DNA of 64,000 nt, from positions 62,001-126,000 of the forward strand of contig JACOUB010000026.1 in assembly GCA_016178015.1 (NCBI GenBank), written 5' to 3'. Every line of letters begins with the position of its first letter. Positions within the stretch are counted from its first letter, which is position 1. Below the pieces are notes generated by a model that was not told where the DNA came from, did no database searches, and worked only from the letters and a program-made list of their open reading frames with translations. A program made the position numbers and the translations under genes. Origin of the DNA: Methylocystis sp. GTDB taxonomy: Bacteria; Pseudomonadota; Alphaproteobacteria; Rhizobiales; Beijerinckiaceae. Shown here one piece after another: positions 54,143-63,321 of this stretch.

Positions 54143-55429
54143 ATGAGCATCATCAAAGATATTTCGGACATCAAGCTCGCCGTCATTGGCCTCGGTTACG
54201 TCGGCCTGCCGCTGGCCGTGGAATTCGGCAAGCATCGCAAGGTCATGGGTTTCGACATCAGCGCGGCGCGCATCGCCGCGCTCAAAGCCGGCCACGACGC
54301 CACGCTCGAAGTGAGCCAACAAGAGCTGCATGACGCCACAGGCCTGTGCTACACCACAGATCTCGCCGATCTCGCCGGTTGCAACGTTTACATCGTCACC
54401 GTGCCGACGCCGATCGACCAGCACAAGCGCCCCAACCTCACGCCGCTGATCAAGGCGTCGGAAACCATCGGCAAGGTCTTAAAGAAGGGCGATATCGTTA
54501 TTTATGAATCGACCGTCTACCCCGGCGCCACCGAAGAAGACTGCGTACCAGTGCTGGAAAGGGTCTCCGGTCTGAGGTTCGACGTTGATTTTTACGCCGG
54601 CTACAGCCCGGAACGCATCAACCCGGGCGACAAGCTGCACCGCGTCTCGACGATCAAAAAGGTCACCTCCGGCTCCACTTCAGCCGTGGCCGAACTGATC
54701 GACCAGCTCTACAAGCAGATCATTGTCGCCGGCACCCACAAGGCCCCAAGCATCAAGGTGGCCGAAGCCGCCAAGGTGATCGAGAACACGCAACGCGATC
54801 TCAATATCGCGCTGATCAACGAGCTGGCGATCATCTTCAATAAGATGGGCATCGAGACCGAAGCGGTTCTGCAGGCGGCCGGCACCAAATGGAACTTCCT
54901 GCCGTTCCGTCCCGGCCTGGTCGGGGGCCACTGCATCGGCGTCGATCCGTACTACCTGACCCACAAGGCGGAAGAGATCGGTTACCACCCGCAAATCATC
55001 CTCGCTGGCCGGCGCCTCAACGACGGCATGGGCGCCTATGTGGTGTCGCAGCTTGTCAAGGCTTTGCTGAAGCGCCGCATCCACGTCGAAGGCGCGCGCG
55101 TGCTGGTGATGGGCCTTGCCTTCAAGGAGAACTGCCCGGATATCCGCAACACCCGCGTCGTCGACATCGTGCGCGAACTCGCCGACTACAATGTTGCCGC
55201 CGATGTCTACGACCCCTGGGTTAGTGTGGAAGAGGCCCAGCACGAATACGGCCTGACGCCGATCGCAGAACCTAGACCCGGCAGCTACGACGCCATCATC
55301 CTTGCTGTGGCGCACGACCAGTTCCGCGCCATGGGGGCGGGGAGCATCCGCGCGCTCGGCAAGGAGGAACACGTGCTCTATGACCTGAAATACATTCTTA
55401 GCCCCGAAGACGCCGACGTGCGGCTGTAA
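54143..55429 (+). CDS. UDP-N-acetylhexosamine 6-dehydrogenase, TviB/WbpO-like
   Basis: A 428-aa nucleotide-sugar dehydrogenase. The NAD motif is [36 protein letters not shown] and [11 protein letters not shown] are typical. The catalytic Cys is in [19 protein letters not shown]. The closest type is the Vi-antigen enzyme TviB, which oxidises UDP-GlcNAc to the uronic acid, rather than UDP-glucose dehydrogenase. It is first in the operon after the ops-like leader, and the next gene is the matching epimerase. Confidence 0.92.
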   Translation: MSIIKDISDIKLAVIGLGYVGLPLAVEFGKHRKVMGFDISAARIAALKAGHDATLEVSQQELHDATGLCYTTDLADLAGCNVYIVTVPTPIDQHKRPNLTPLIKASETIGKVLKKGDIVIYESTVYPGATEEDCVPVLERVSGLRFDVDFYAGYSPERINPGDKLHRVSTIKKVTSGSTSAVAELIDQLYKQIIVAGTHKAPSIKVAEAAKVIENTQRDLNIALINELAIIFNKMGIETEAVLQAAGTKWNFLPFRPGLVGGHCIGVDPYYLTHKAEEIGYHPQIILAGRRLNDGMGAYVVSQLVKALLKRRIHVEGARVLVMGLAFKENCPDIRNTRVVDIVRELADYNVAADVYDPWVSVEEAQHEYGLTPIAEPRPGSYDAIILAVAHDQFRAMGAGSIRALGKEEHVLYDLKYILSPEDADVRL

Positions 55430-55440
55430 GACACACAATA

Positions 55441-56493
55441 ATGACCCATTACGAACAGCTTCGCCAGCAATTGCTCAATGAGCCGAAAACATGGCTGATC
55501 ACGGGCGTTGCTGGATTCATAGGCTCAAATTTGCTCGAGACTCTGCTCAAGCTCGATCAGCGCGTGATCGGCCTGGACAATTTCGCGACAGGATTTCAGC
55601 GCAACCTCGATGAAGTCCAAACATTCGTGAGCGCCGCGCAATGGGCCCGGTTTCGATTCAGCGAAGGCGACATTTGTGCTCTCGAGGCCTGTAGGCGCGC
55701 CTGTGACGGCGTCGACTATGTCTTGCATCAAGCCGCCTTGGGCAGCGTGCCGAGGAGCCTTGCTGATCCAATCGCCACCAACGCCGCCAACGTGACCGGC
55801 TTCTTGAACATTTTGGTCGCCGCCCGCGACGCGCAGGTCACAAGCTTCACATACGCCGCCAGCAGCTCCACCTACGGCGACCACGCTGCGCTGCCCAAGG
55901 TCGAAGACGCCATCGGCAAACCCTTAAGCCCCTATGCCGTCACCAAATATGTCAATGAGCTTTACGCCGAGGTGTTCGCGCGCTGCTACGGCTTCAACAC
56001 GATCGGCCTGCGCTACTTCAATGTCTTCGGGCCAAGGCAGGACCCCAAGGGCGCCTACGCCGCGGTGATCCCCAAATGGACGGCGGCGATGCTCAAGGGG
56101 GAGGACGTCTTCATCAACGGCGACGGCGAAACCAGCCGCGACTTCTGTTTCGTCGACAACGCGGTACAGGCGAATTTGCTCGCCGCAACAACGCAAAACC
56201 CCGAAGCCATCAACCAAGTCTACAACGTGGCGGTCGGTGACCGCACAACGCTCAATGAGCTGTACGCCGAGCTCCACCGCCTCCTGCTGCCGCGGCGCCC
56301 GCGCCTGCGGGACGCTAAGCCGGTTTATCGCGACTTCCGCGCCGGCGACGTGCGCCATAGTCTCGCCGACATTGGGAAGGCGCGCAGTCTATTGGGGTAC
56401 GAGCCCATATACTGCGTGGGAGACGGTCTGGCGCTGGCAGTTTCTTGGTACATACGTCCTATGTTGGCCGCTCATGAGAAGGCGCCCACCTGA
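55441..56493 (+). CDS. UDP-sugar 4-epimerase, TviC/WbpP-like
   Basis: A 350-aa short-chain dehydrogenase-fold enzyme. The NAD motif is [19 protein letters not shown], the catalytic region [19 protein letters not shown], and Tyr/Lys is in [12 protein letters not shown]. The extended N-terminus and [10 protein letters not shown]-like loop match the WbpP/TviC group acting on N-acetylated UDP-sugars. With the preceding dehydrogenase it would give UDP-GalNAc-uronic acid. It follows the dehydrogenase by 11 bp. Confidence 0.92.
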   Translation: MTHYEQLRQQLLNEPKTWLITGVAGFIGSNLLETLLKLDQRVIGLDNFATGFQRNLDEVQTFVSAAQWARFRFSEGDICALEACRRACDGVDYVLHQAALGSVPRSLADPIATNAANVTGFLNILVAARDAQVTSFTYAASSSTYGDHAALPKVEDAIGKPLSPYAVTKYVNELYAEVFARCYGFNTIGLRYFNVFGPRQDPKGAYAAVIPKWTAAMLKGEDVFINGDGETSRDFCFVDNAVQANLLAATTQNPEAINQVYNVAVGDRTTLNELYAELHRLLLPRRPRLRDAKPVYRDFRAGDVRHSLADIGKARSLLGYEPIYCVGDGLALAVSWYIRPMLAAHEKAPT

Positions 56494-57385
56494 TCAAGAG
56501 AATGTCCTGTCAGCCGTTACGGGTTTAAGACTTCACAGCTTCTTCACGGCGCCCGACGGAGGCTCCGCCGACACGACGATCGTTCGCCAAATTCAGGTCG
56601 CTGCGGCGGGTAAAACGACGACGGCGCACGGTATCGATATCAATGCGAACAGCGTCTCCATCGAAAACTGTGTGACCCGGAGCTTTAAAGGGAGAGGCGT
56701 GCATATTTGGGGCAATGCCGCACTTGCAACAGGAAACGCCAACAATTGGTGTCTCTTCCGGCACAAATCCATTAATTGCGATGGTGATGGAATTAACGCT
56801 GAGGATGCCGACGGAAATGCCGGGCTGGCGCTGGCGTGCGATGCGCGGTCTAACGGCGGATGGGGCTTCCGAGACAACTCTAAACTCGGCAACACCTATG
56901 TCGCGGGCCATGCGGCTGGAAATCTGGGCGGCTCCTACGCCAATCTTTCTACTGTCGGCTATTCGCCGTATCTGGGCTGCTATGTCGAGGGCGGAACGGG
57001 CTCCGCCACCTCGTTGCAAGTCGGCTTCCCCCTGGTGCTCGGCGGCCTGCTCGCCGAGGATTATGACTCGCCCTGCATTCAGGGTGGCGGCAATCTCAAG
57101 ATCAGACTGCAGCCCGGAGCGAGTCGTCTCTTGATCTTTCGAGGAAACACGGAGATCGGCAGAATTGATAATGATAATCGGCTCAAGAATCTGGCCGGAT
57201 TTACGTTTGTCGATGGTAACGATCTGTTCGATTGGTCAGCAGGTCTCATAACGTGGAGACATCGAAACAGCGGCCCTGTTGACATCGGCAGGCTCTATGC
57301 GACTGTGGCGGGCGTGCCGGTTCTGTGTGGAAGAATTCAAGTCAATGGCGGCACGCCAGAAGCTATATACAAGACAACGCCATAA
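56474..57385 (+). CDS. Beta-helix-like protein, probably N-terminally truncated
   Basis: About 303 aa if started at the ATG 56474, which overlaps the epimerase end. From about residue 25 the sequence reads like rungs of a right-handed beta-helix: [58 protein letters not shown] and [10 protein letters not shown]. The end ([20 protein letters not shown]) resembles tail-spike or surface-protein termini. No signal peptide or initiating domain is seen, so it may be the 3' remnant of a longer gene. Function unknown; a polysaccharide lyase or phage tail-spike origin is possible. Confidence 0.55.
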   Translation: MRRRPPDQENVLSAVTGLRLHSFFTAPDGGSADTTIVRQIQVAAAGKTTTAHGIDINANSVSIENCVTRSFKGRGVHIWGNAALATGNANNWCLFRHKSINCDGDGINAEDADGNAGLALACDARSNGGWGFRDNSKLGNTYVAGHAAGNLGGSYANLSTVGYSPYLGCYVEGGTGSATSLQVGFPLVLGGLLAEDYDSPCIQGGGNLKIRLQPGASRLLIFRGNTEIGRIDNDNRLKNLAGFTFVDGNDLFDWSAGLITWRHRNSGPVDIGRLYATVAGVPVLCGRIQVNGGTPEAIYKTTP

Positions 57386-57419
57386 ATCGCGCCACGCACG
57401 GGTTCGCTGGAGATAATCG

Positions 57420-58190
57420 GTGAGCGTTCGCACTCTTATAAAGAATTCTCCGCTCGCTCCGTTCGCGGTTCGAGTCATGCGATTAGGCAGGCGCCCAAAA
57501 CCACAGAACGAGGAGGGAGAAATACTCAACTCTCTCCTCGCAAAATACGATGTTCCAGAACTATTCGTCGAGTTCGGTTTTTCTGGATGGGAGTTCAACT
57601 GCGCCCATCTCGCGTCGACATGGCAAGGTCTGCTCATAGATTGCGACGAATATAACAAAGTCGTCGTTCACGCCCTGTTTGGGCGGAATATTGAAGTGAA
57701 GACGCAATGGCTTACGCTAGATAATCTCAACGTGGTTGCTGAGTTCGTGAATGGAAGACCTCTAGGGATCTTGTCCATTGACGTCGATGGCAATGACTAC
57801 TGGTTTCTCAAGCGTCTCATCCATCTGCGCCCGGCGGTAATCATTGGTGAATACAACGCGATCTATGGGCTGAGGCCGATCACGCAGCCCTATAAGCCGG
57901 GTTTCGATCGAAGGATTGAGTCGCCTGACTGGGGGTATTTTGGCGCTTCCCTAACGGCGCTCGCGCATCTCGCCGAGCAGCACGGCTATAAGCTCGCTGC
58001 AGTCACCCCATCGGGGATCAATGCCTTTTTTGTGCGAGACGATCTGATCCGGGATGAAGACGCACTCGATGCAGCCGAAGCATTTCGCTGGAAAGATCAT
58101 GGCGGCAGAACGCAAGAGGAAGTATGGGTGGGCGTCGCGCATATGCCGTTCATCGATGTGACCGGCGAAGCCCATTCTTCAGACGATTGA
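57420..58190 (+). CDS. Methyltransferase-like protein with NDYW motif, unknown substrate
   Basis: A 256-aa protein with a GTG start. The core is FVEFGFSGWEFNCAHLAS (motif I position of an AdoMet fold), then GLLIDCDEYNK, and LGILSIDVDGNDYWFLKRL, a signature of an FkbM-like group in surface-polysaccharide loci. VIIGEYNAIYGL and YFGASLTALAHLAEQHGYKL follow. Catalysis is not proven. Its stop overlaps the possible TTG start of the lysozyme remnant. Confidence 0.7.
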   Translation: MSVRTLIKNSPLAPFAVRVMRLGRRPKPQNEEGEILNSLLAKYDVPELFVEFGFSGWEFNCAHLASTWQGLLIDCDEYNKVVVHALFGRNIEVKTQWLTLDNLNVVAEFVNGRPLGILSIDVDGNDYWFLKRLIHLRPAVIIGEYNAIYGLRPITQPYKPGFDRRIESPDWGYFGASLTALAHLAEQHGYKLAAVTPSGINAFFVRDDLIRDEDALDAAEAFRWKDHGGRTQEEVWVGVAHMPFIDVTGEAHSSDD

Positions 58191-58747
58191 ATCCCGCCGA
58201 CTCTCTCCGATCGCGCGGCGACGGCCGAGCAAAGCTGATGCAGCGCGAGGGCGTGCGAACCGAGGCTTATCGCGACTCCGTTGGTGTCTGGACGATCGGC
58301 GTTGGACATACGGCTGGCGCCGGCGCTCCCAAGCCGAAAGCTGGCATGAAGATCACACGCGACGAAGTCGACAGGATTCTCTCGCGCGACCTCCTCAAAT
58401 TCGAAGACGCGATCAACGCGGCGGTTCGCGTCCCGCTCACGCAGGGGCAATTCGACGCGCTCTGCTCTTTCGCGTTCAATGTCGGAATCGGCGCATTTCA
58501 GAAATCGACGCTGCTGAAAAAAGCTCAATATTGGCGATTATCGCGGCGCCGCCAATGAATTTATGGAGTGGAACAAGCCTCCTGAAATTCGCGGTCGGCG
58601 CGAAACGGAGCGCCAGCAATTCGTGCGCGCGACCTATGCGCAAAAGGTCGAAGAGAAGCGCGAGGCTGGCGACGGGCCTGCGCCGCAACTGACGGCGGAC
58701 GATCTGCGCGCCGCAGGCTCGCGCACGATTGGCCCTGAAGTATCAGG
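58187..58747 (+). pseudogene. GH24 (phage-type) lysozyme remnant, frameshifted
   Basis: Frame one gives LMQREGVRTEAYRDSVGVW, then TIGVGHTAGAG, with the Glu-Asp-Thr catalytic set of T4-like endolysins, followed by DALCSFAFNVGIGAFQKSTL. At an A6 run (about 58517-58522) the frame shifts; with one A less it would continue LNIGDYRGAANEFMEWNKPP and GRRETERQQF as in the family. A C-terminal extension (LTADDLRAAGSRTIG) is recognisable to about 58747. The second frame then runs without a stop into the following methyltransferase gene. Confidence 0.82.
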
Positions 58748-58817
58748 AAAATGCGTCACCTTTTGTGAACCAAGCCCAATCTCATGGCCAATCTTCTCTT
58801 GCGGGGTAGCAACAGCG

Positions 58818-60035
58818 ATGAAATCATGCCTGATCTGCAAATCGGCTATCGAGCCGTTCATCTCTTTTGGCCGCATGCCAATTGCGAATGGTTTTTTGAC
58901 AAAAGAGCAGTTCGCGGTCGAGCCGTTTTATGAACTCGCGACGGGCTTCTGCAAGACTTGCAAAATGGTGCAGCTCACCGAGCTCGTCGATCCCGATAAA
59001 ATGTTTCACGAGAATTACGCTTTCTTCTCGTCGACCTCGGCAGGAATGGCCGCTCACTTCGAGTCAATGGCGAAGAGCGTAAAGGCGAAATACCTCGGCC
59101 CCGACCCCTTCGTCGTAGAAATCGGCAGCAACGACGGCATTATGCTGCGCCATTTTGCAGATGCCGGCATTCGACATCTCGGTGTGGAGCCTTCCGCTAA
59201 TGTCGCCGAGGTCGCGCGCAGGCGCGGCATCACGACGATCAGCGAGTTTTTCGACGTCAACTTGGCGAAGCGCATTACTGCCGAACATGGCCAAGCCGAC
59301 GCATTCCTCGGCGCCAACGTTATGTGCCACATACCGACGCTGCATTCGGTCGTCGCCGGCGTCAAGATGCTGTTGAAACCTCGCGGCGTACTCGTCTTTG
59401 AGGATCCCTATCTTGGCGATATTATCGAAAAAGGCTCCTACGACCAAATTTACGACGAGCATGCATTTTACTTTTCGGTGACCTCGCTCGATCATCTTTT
59501 TGCGGAGCATGAGCTCGAGATCATAGACGTTGCATCGCAACTCACGCACGGCGGCTCTATGCGCTATACGGTGGCGCATCGCGGCGCCTGGCCCGTAACG
59601 CCGGCTGTTGCGGCGCAACGCATCAAGGAAACGAATCTTGGACTCTCGAGAGCGGAGACTTACGAGCAATTCCGTCGCAGAGTAGAGACGTCGCGCGACG
59701 AATTGATGGCGCTCCTTTGTAAATTAAAGGCTGACGGCAAACGGGTTGCCGCCTATGGGGCGACGTCCAAGAGCACAACGGTCACCAATTATTGCGGGAT
59801 CACGCCGGATATCATCGAGTACATTAGTGATACGACGTCGATCAAACAGAACAAGTTCAGCCCAGGCGCCCACATTCCGGTGAAACCTCACGCGGAGTTC
59901 GCGAAGCGTTATCCAGATTACGCTTTGCTTTTTGCTTGGAACCACGCTGCGGAGATCAAAGCCAAGGAAACCGCGTTCATTGAAAGTGGCGGACGCTGGA
60001 TCGTCTATGTCCCTCGGGTGGAGGCGCAATCGTGA
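58818..60035 (+). CDS. Sugar C-methyltransferase with zinc-binding domain
   Basis: A 405-aa class I methyltransferase of the NDP-hexose C-methyltransferase (TylCIII/TcaB9) type. The N-terminal zinc motif is CLICKSAIEPFI with CKTCKMVQL. Motif I is FVVEIGSNDGIMLRHFAD. The active site includes YDEHAFYFS. The C-terminal domain has VAAYGATSKSTTVTNYCGI and FAWNHAAEI. It probably adds a methyl carbon at C-3 of a keto sugar. Start 58818 is chosen at MKSCLICKS; upstream in-frame sequence is lysozyme-derived. The stop overlaps the next start as GTGA. Confidence 0.9.
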   Translation: MKSCLICKSAIEPFISFGRMPIANGFLTKEQFAVEPFYELATGFCKTCKMVQLTELVDPDKMFHENYAFFSSTSAGMAAHFESMAKSVKAKYLGPDPFVVEIGSNDGIMLRHFADAGIRHLGVEPSANVAEVARRRGITTISEFFDVNLAKRITAEHGQADAFLGANVMCHIPTLHSVVAGVKMLLKPRGVLVFEDPYLGDIIEKGSYDQIYDEHAFYFSVTSLDHLFAEHELEIIDVASQLTHGGSMRYTVAHRGAWPVTPAVAAQRIKETNLGLSRAETYEQFRRRVETSRDELMALLCKLKADGKRVAAYGATSKSTTVTNYCGITPDIIEYISDTTSIKQNKFSPGAHIPVKPHAEFAKRYPDYALLFAWNHAAEIKAKETAFIESGGRWIVYVPRVEAQS

Positions 60036-61138
60036 TCCTTTGTGGAAATCCACATGCCGGCTATCTGGCGCGCCGGGCGGAGATCGATGCTGCCGTCCTC
60101 CGGGTGCTGAACAAAGGTTGGTACATCCTCGGGCAAGAGGTCGCAAGTCTTGAATCGGAATTTGCCGCTTGGGTGGGGGCCGACTATGGCATTGGCGTCG
60201 GCAGCGGAACGGAAGCGTTGCATCTTGCGCTTACGGCCGTCGGGGTCGGGCCACGCGACGAGGTCATCACTGTGTCACACACCGCCGTGGCCACGGTGGC
60301 CGCCATAGAGATGCTCGGCGCGAGGCCAGTGTTGGTTGATATCGAACCGGACTATTTTACGATGGATCCGGTAAAACTTGCCGCCGTCATAAATTCACGC
60401 ACAAAGGCGATTGTCCCCGTGCATCTGTACGGTCAGCCGGCTGATATGGACCCGATTGTCGACATCGCGCGGGAACGCGGAATTGTTGTTGTGGAAGACT
60501 GTGCCCAAAGCCACGGCGCCGAATATCGAGGCCGCCGAACCGGATCGATCGGGCTGATTGGATGCTTTAGTTTTTATCCCACAAAGAATCTTGGCGCGCT
60601 TGGCGATGGCGGAATGGTGGTGACCAGCGATGCGGCGCTCGCCGGAAAGATACGCGCGCTTCGCGAATATGGATGGACGGAACGCTACGTCAGCCATCTC
60701 GCCGGCTGGAACTCCCGCCTCGACGAATTGCAGGCTGCCATTGTTCGCGCGAAGCTCGCCCATCTGGATGCGGATAACGCCAGCCGGCAGCGCCTTGCTG
60801 CGACCTATGACATGGAGTTGCCTCGCAGCGAGCTGAAATTACCCCCCCGTCGTTCAGGCTGTTCGCATGTATTCCATCTTTATGTCGGTCGCTCGCATCG
60901 ACGCGACGCGCTGCAAGCGCATCTCAAAGATCGCGAAATCGGCGCGCTCGTTCATTATCCTATCCCTGTTCACCTGCAGCCAGCCTACCTTGGCCGTCTC
61001 GCGAAACCTGGTTCGCTTCCTGAAACAGAACGGGCCGCGCGGGAAGTTCTTTCCTTGCCGCTCTACCCCGAGTTAACAGGTGCGCAGCAGTCCGCCGTGA
61101 TAGAGGCCGTCCGCGAATTCACGGGCTTAAAATCATGA
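60032..61138 (+). CDS. DegT/DnrJ/EryC1/StrS sugar aminotransferase
   Basis: A 368-aa PLP enzyme. The fold marks are GIGVGSGTEALHLALTAVG, DEVITVSHTAVATVAAIEM, VPVHLYGQPADMDPI and VVEDCAQSHGAEYRG. The PLP Lys is in CFSFYPTKNLGALGDGG. It aminates a 3- or 4-keto deoxysugar nucleotide. The GTG start is coupled to the C-methyltransferase stop, and its own stop overlaps the next ATG, so three enzymes act on one sugar. Residues after the PLP Lys (GWNSRLDELQAAIVRAKL) are canonical. Confidence 0.93.
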   Translation: MILCGNPHAGYLARRAEIDAAVLRVLNKGWYILGQEVASLESEFAAWVGADYGIGVGSGTEALHLALTAVGVGPRDEVITVSHTAVATVAAIEMLGARPVLVDIEPDYFTMDPVKLAAVINSRTKAIVPVHLYGQPADMDPIVDIARERGIVVVEDCAQSHGAEYRGRRTGSIGLIGCFSFYPTKNLGALGDGGMVVTSDAALAGKIRALREYGWTERYVSHLAGWNSRLDELQAAIVRAKLAHLDADNASRQRLAATYDMELPRSELKLPPRRSGCSHVFHLYVGRSHRRDALQAHLKDREIGALVHYPIPVHLQPAYLGRLAKPGSLPETERAAREVLSLPLYPELTGAQQSAVIEAVREFTGLKS

Positions 61139-61593
61139 TCGACGGCGTCGTGATCAAAGAATTGACCACCTATCCTGATGAGCGCGGCTTTTTCCGTGAG
61201 GTCATCCGAGTTACAGACCCATTGTTCGCCGAGGGCTTTGGCCAGATGAGCCACTCACTGGTAAATCCCGGCGTGGTCAAGGCATGGCACATCCACAAAA
61301 TCCAGGTAGACTGGTGGTACATTGCGAGCGGCGTCCTTAAGATCGCGTTGCACGATTGCAGGCCGGAATCGCCTACATATCGCGCAACGATGGAATTTCT
61401 GATGGGCGATCATCAGCCTGCGCGCTGCCTGCGAATACCCCACGGCGTGGCCCATGGCTATCGCTGCACCGTCGGTCCTGCGCACGTCATTTACATCATG
61501 TCGCACGTCTATGATCCAGCGGACGAAGGCCGGATAGCGCATGATGATCCCGAGATCGACTATGACTGGACAAGAAGGCCGCCGATCAAATGA
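61135..61593 (+). CDS. RmlC-like nucleotide-sugar epimerase (cupin)
   Basis: A 152-aa cupin protein similar to dTDP-4-dehydrorhamnose 3,5-epimerase: YPDERGFFREVIRVTD, then VVKAWHIHKIQVDWWYIASG (His in the WHIHK position), LKIALHDCRPES and RIPHGVAHGYRC. It is shorter than RmlC (about 180 aa), so it may be a one-carbon epimerase or 3,4-ketoisomerase. The start overlaps the aminotransferase stop (ATGA). Confidence 0.87.
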   Translation: MIDGVVIKELTTYPDERGFFREVIRVTDPLFAEGFGQMSHSLVNPGVVKAWHIHKIQVDWWYIASGVLKIALHDCRPESPTYRATMEFLMGDHQPARCLRIPHGVAHGYRCTVGPAHVIYIMSHVYDPADEGRIAHDDPEIDYDWTRRPPIK

Positions 61594-61681
61594 AGCAAGG
61601 CGTCGCTACTACAGCAGGGCGAAAACTTGCCCACGTCGCGCAATTGTTTGCTGCGCGGGCCTTTTAGATTGAGAGCAAACG

Positions 61682-62488
61682 ATGGGCTCTTCGTTCCGCA
61701 CCGTTGTCAAGCGCCTCGCGCCGCCTGTGCTGCTCGATCTCGCGCGAGGCCGGTTGGCGACACGCCATCCCTATACATGGGAAGGCGTTTATCGCCATTT
61801 GCGCGACGTGCCAGTCGAGAACGCCGGCTATGGCGACGCCGATCATATGCAGGACGTGGCGACGCAGTCTAAGGCGCTCCTGGGGGAGCTCAACGCCGGG
61901 CGACGACCGCGTTTGTGGCACGAACTTCTCGCTGTTGTAGCCGCAACGGCGAGCGCCCATTCGCAAGAACTCACCGTGGTCGACTTCGGCGGGGGGCTGG
62001 GAACGGGTTACATCCACCTGCACAGCGTGCTGCAGCAGGCCACTACTATCGACTATCACGTCATCGATCTTCCGGAAATGTGTGAAAAGGGGCGCGAAGT
62101 TTTTGCGGGTACGATGGGGATAAGCTTTCACAGCGTGCTTGCGGATGTGCGTGCTCGACCGGACATCGTCTATGCAAACAGCGTGTTGCAATATATCGAA
62201 GACTACGCCGGGCAGATTCGGGCTTTGGCGGCCCTGCGCGCTCCCTTGCTTTTACTAGCAAGGACGGCTGCCGGCGATGTGCCCACTTTCGCCTCGCGTC
62301 AGCTCACCCTGGTTAAGAAGGTAATGCCCTACTGGTTCCTAAACCGAGACGAGTTGGTGGATATTCTCAGCGTCGCCGGTTATCGGCTCGCATACGAATC
62401 GGTGACGGACCGGGAATACGATCAGTCAAACTTTCCTCCGACCCATCGGATAGGAAGGATGCGCGACCTGCTCTTCGCGCTGGCGTGA
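61682..62488 (+). CDS. Putative methyltransferase, TIGR04325 family
   Basis: A 268-aa AdoMet-fold protein. Motif I is LTVVDFGGGLGTGYIHLHSV, then DYHVIDLPEMCEKGREVF and DIVYANSVLQYIEDYAGQI. The N-terminal part (YTWEGVYRHLRDVP) is also typical of this family, which is found in surface-polysaccharide clusters. The substrate is unknown. It is 88 bp after the RmlC-like gene, in the same direction. Confidence 0.87.
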   Translation: MGSSFRTVVKRLAPPVLLDLARGRLATRHPYTWEGVYRHLRDVPVENAGYGDADHMQDVATQSKALLGELNAGRRPRLWHELLAVVAATASAHSQELTVVDFGGGLGTGYIHLHSVLQQATTIDYHVIDLPEMCEKGREVFAGTMGISFHSVLADVRARPDIVYANSVLQYIEDYAGQIRALAALRAPLLLLARTAAGDVPTFASRQLTLVKKVMPYWFLNRDELVDILSVAGYRLAYESVTDREYDQSNFPPTHRIGRMRDLLFALA

Positions 62489-62536
62489 TGGACCCTTTCG
62501 GAACTGACGGGCCGATGTGTTCGGATCGAGGCCGTG

Positions 62537-62592
62537 TCGGTATAGCGTGGCTTAGGCGCGGGAGCTGCGGCGAGAGTCCGCTTAGCCCACGC
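62537..62592 (+). promoter_or_regulatory. Second ops-related sequence and imperfect hairpin
   Basis: TCGGTATAGCGTGGCTTAGG (62537-62556) resembles the ops-like site at 53770-53789, where the series is CGGTAGCGTGGCTTGGCGCG. GCGTGGCTTAGGCG (62545-62558) can pair with CGCTTAGCCCACGC (62579-62592) at 11 of 14 positions. It lies in the 146-bp gap before the NeuD-like gene. The GGCGGTAG core is not intact, so function is uncertain. Confidence 0.35.
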
Positions 62593-62634
62593 GGTGAAGT
62601 TGAGCCGCGGACGTTTTGATCGGAATCCGCTCGC

Positions 62635-63321
62635 ATGAACACAAGCGGCATCAATCAATTTCCTCAGGAGGTCATCCTTTGGGGAGGCACGGGACAAGCC
62701 AAGGTGGTTCGTCCGATCATAGAACATTTCGGCTCACGCGTTTCAGCCGTTTTTGATGACACGCCCAACTTACCGCCACCGTTTCCTGACGTGGACCTTT
62801 TTTGCGGATGGGAGGGGTTCGAACGCTGGATCAGCGGACGGATCAATCGCAAGCGCATAGGGTTCTGCGTTGCGATCGGCAATCCGCATGGGCGCGTTCG
62901 CCTTCGGTTGCATGACAGACTGCGCGACGCCGGCTTCACTTCCGTATCGCTTGCGCATTCCACCGCCTGGATCGACAAACGCGTCCAAATCGGCGAAGGT
63001 GCGCAGATCATGGCCGGCGCTATAATTTTGACCGATGTCTGTATTGGACGCCAATGCATTGTCAATACAAAGGCCAGTGTGGATCACGAGGACATCTTGG
63101 GCGATGGCACGGAGGTTGCCCCAGGCGCTACCCTATGTGGCGCGGTCGAAACCGGCGTGAACGTGTGGATTGGCGCGGGCGCGATCGTTTTGCCCAGGCG
63201 GCGCATTGGCGATGACGCGATCGTGGGGGCAGGCGCGGTCGTCGTGAAGGACGTTCCCCCTAATGTGACAGTTGTCGGCGTGCCAAACAAACTCATGATC
63301 AAGAAGGATGGGTTGCGGTGA
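62635..63321 (+). CDS. NeuD/PglD-like sugar O- or N-acyltransferase
   Basis: A 228-aa protein. The N-terminal Rossmann-like part begins EVILWGGTGQAKVVRPIIEH. The C-terminal left-handed beta-helix has hexapeptide rungs: VQIGEGAQIMAGAIIL, VDHEDILGDGTEVAPGATLC with the catalytic His, and VNVWIGAGAIVLPRRRIGDD. It acylates a (amino)sugar, probably the product of a DegT aminotransferase. Its stop overlaps the next GTG start, coupling it to a second aminotransferase. Confidence 0.9.
   Translation: MNTSGINQFPQEVILWGGTGQAKVVRPIIEHFGSRVSAVFDDTPNLPPPFPDVDLFCGWEGFERWISGRINRKRIGFCVAIGNPHGRVRLRLHDRLRDAGFTSVSLAHSTAWIDKRVQIGEGAQIMAGAIILTDVCIGRQCIVNTKASVDHEDILGDGTEVAPGATLCGAVETGVNVWIGAGAIVLPRRRIGDDAIVGAGAVVVKDVPPNVTVVGVPNKLMIKKDGLR

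Noticed and set aside
56237-56473. Upstream extension of the beta-helix frame into the epimerase gene
   Set aside because: The first 79 codons are the alternate-frame reading of the epimerase C-terminus and look random.
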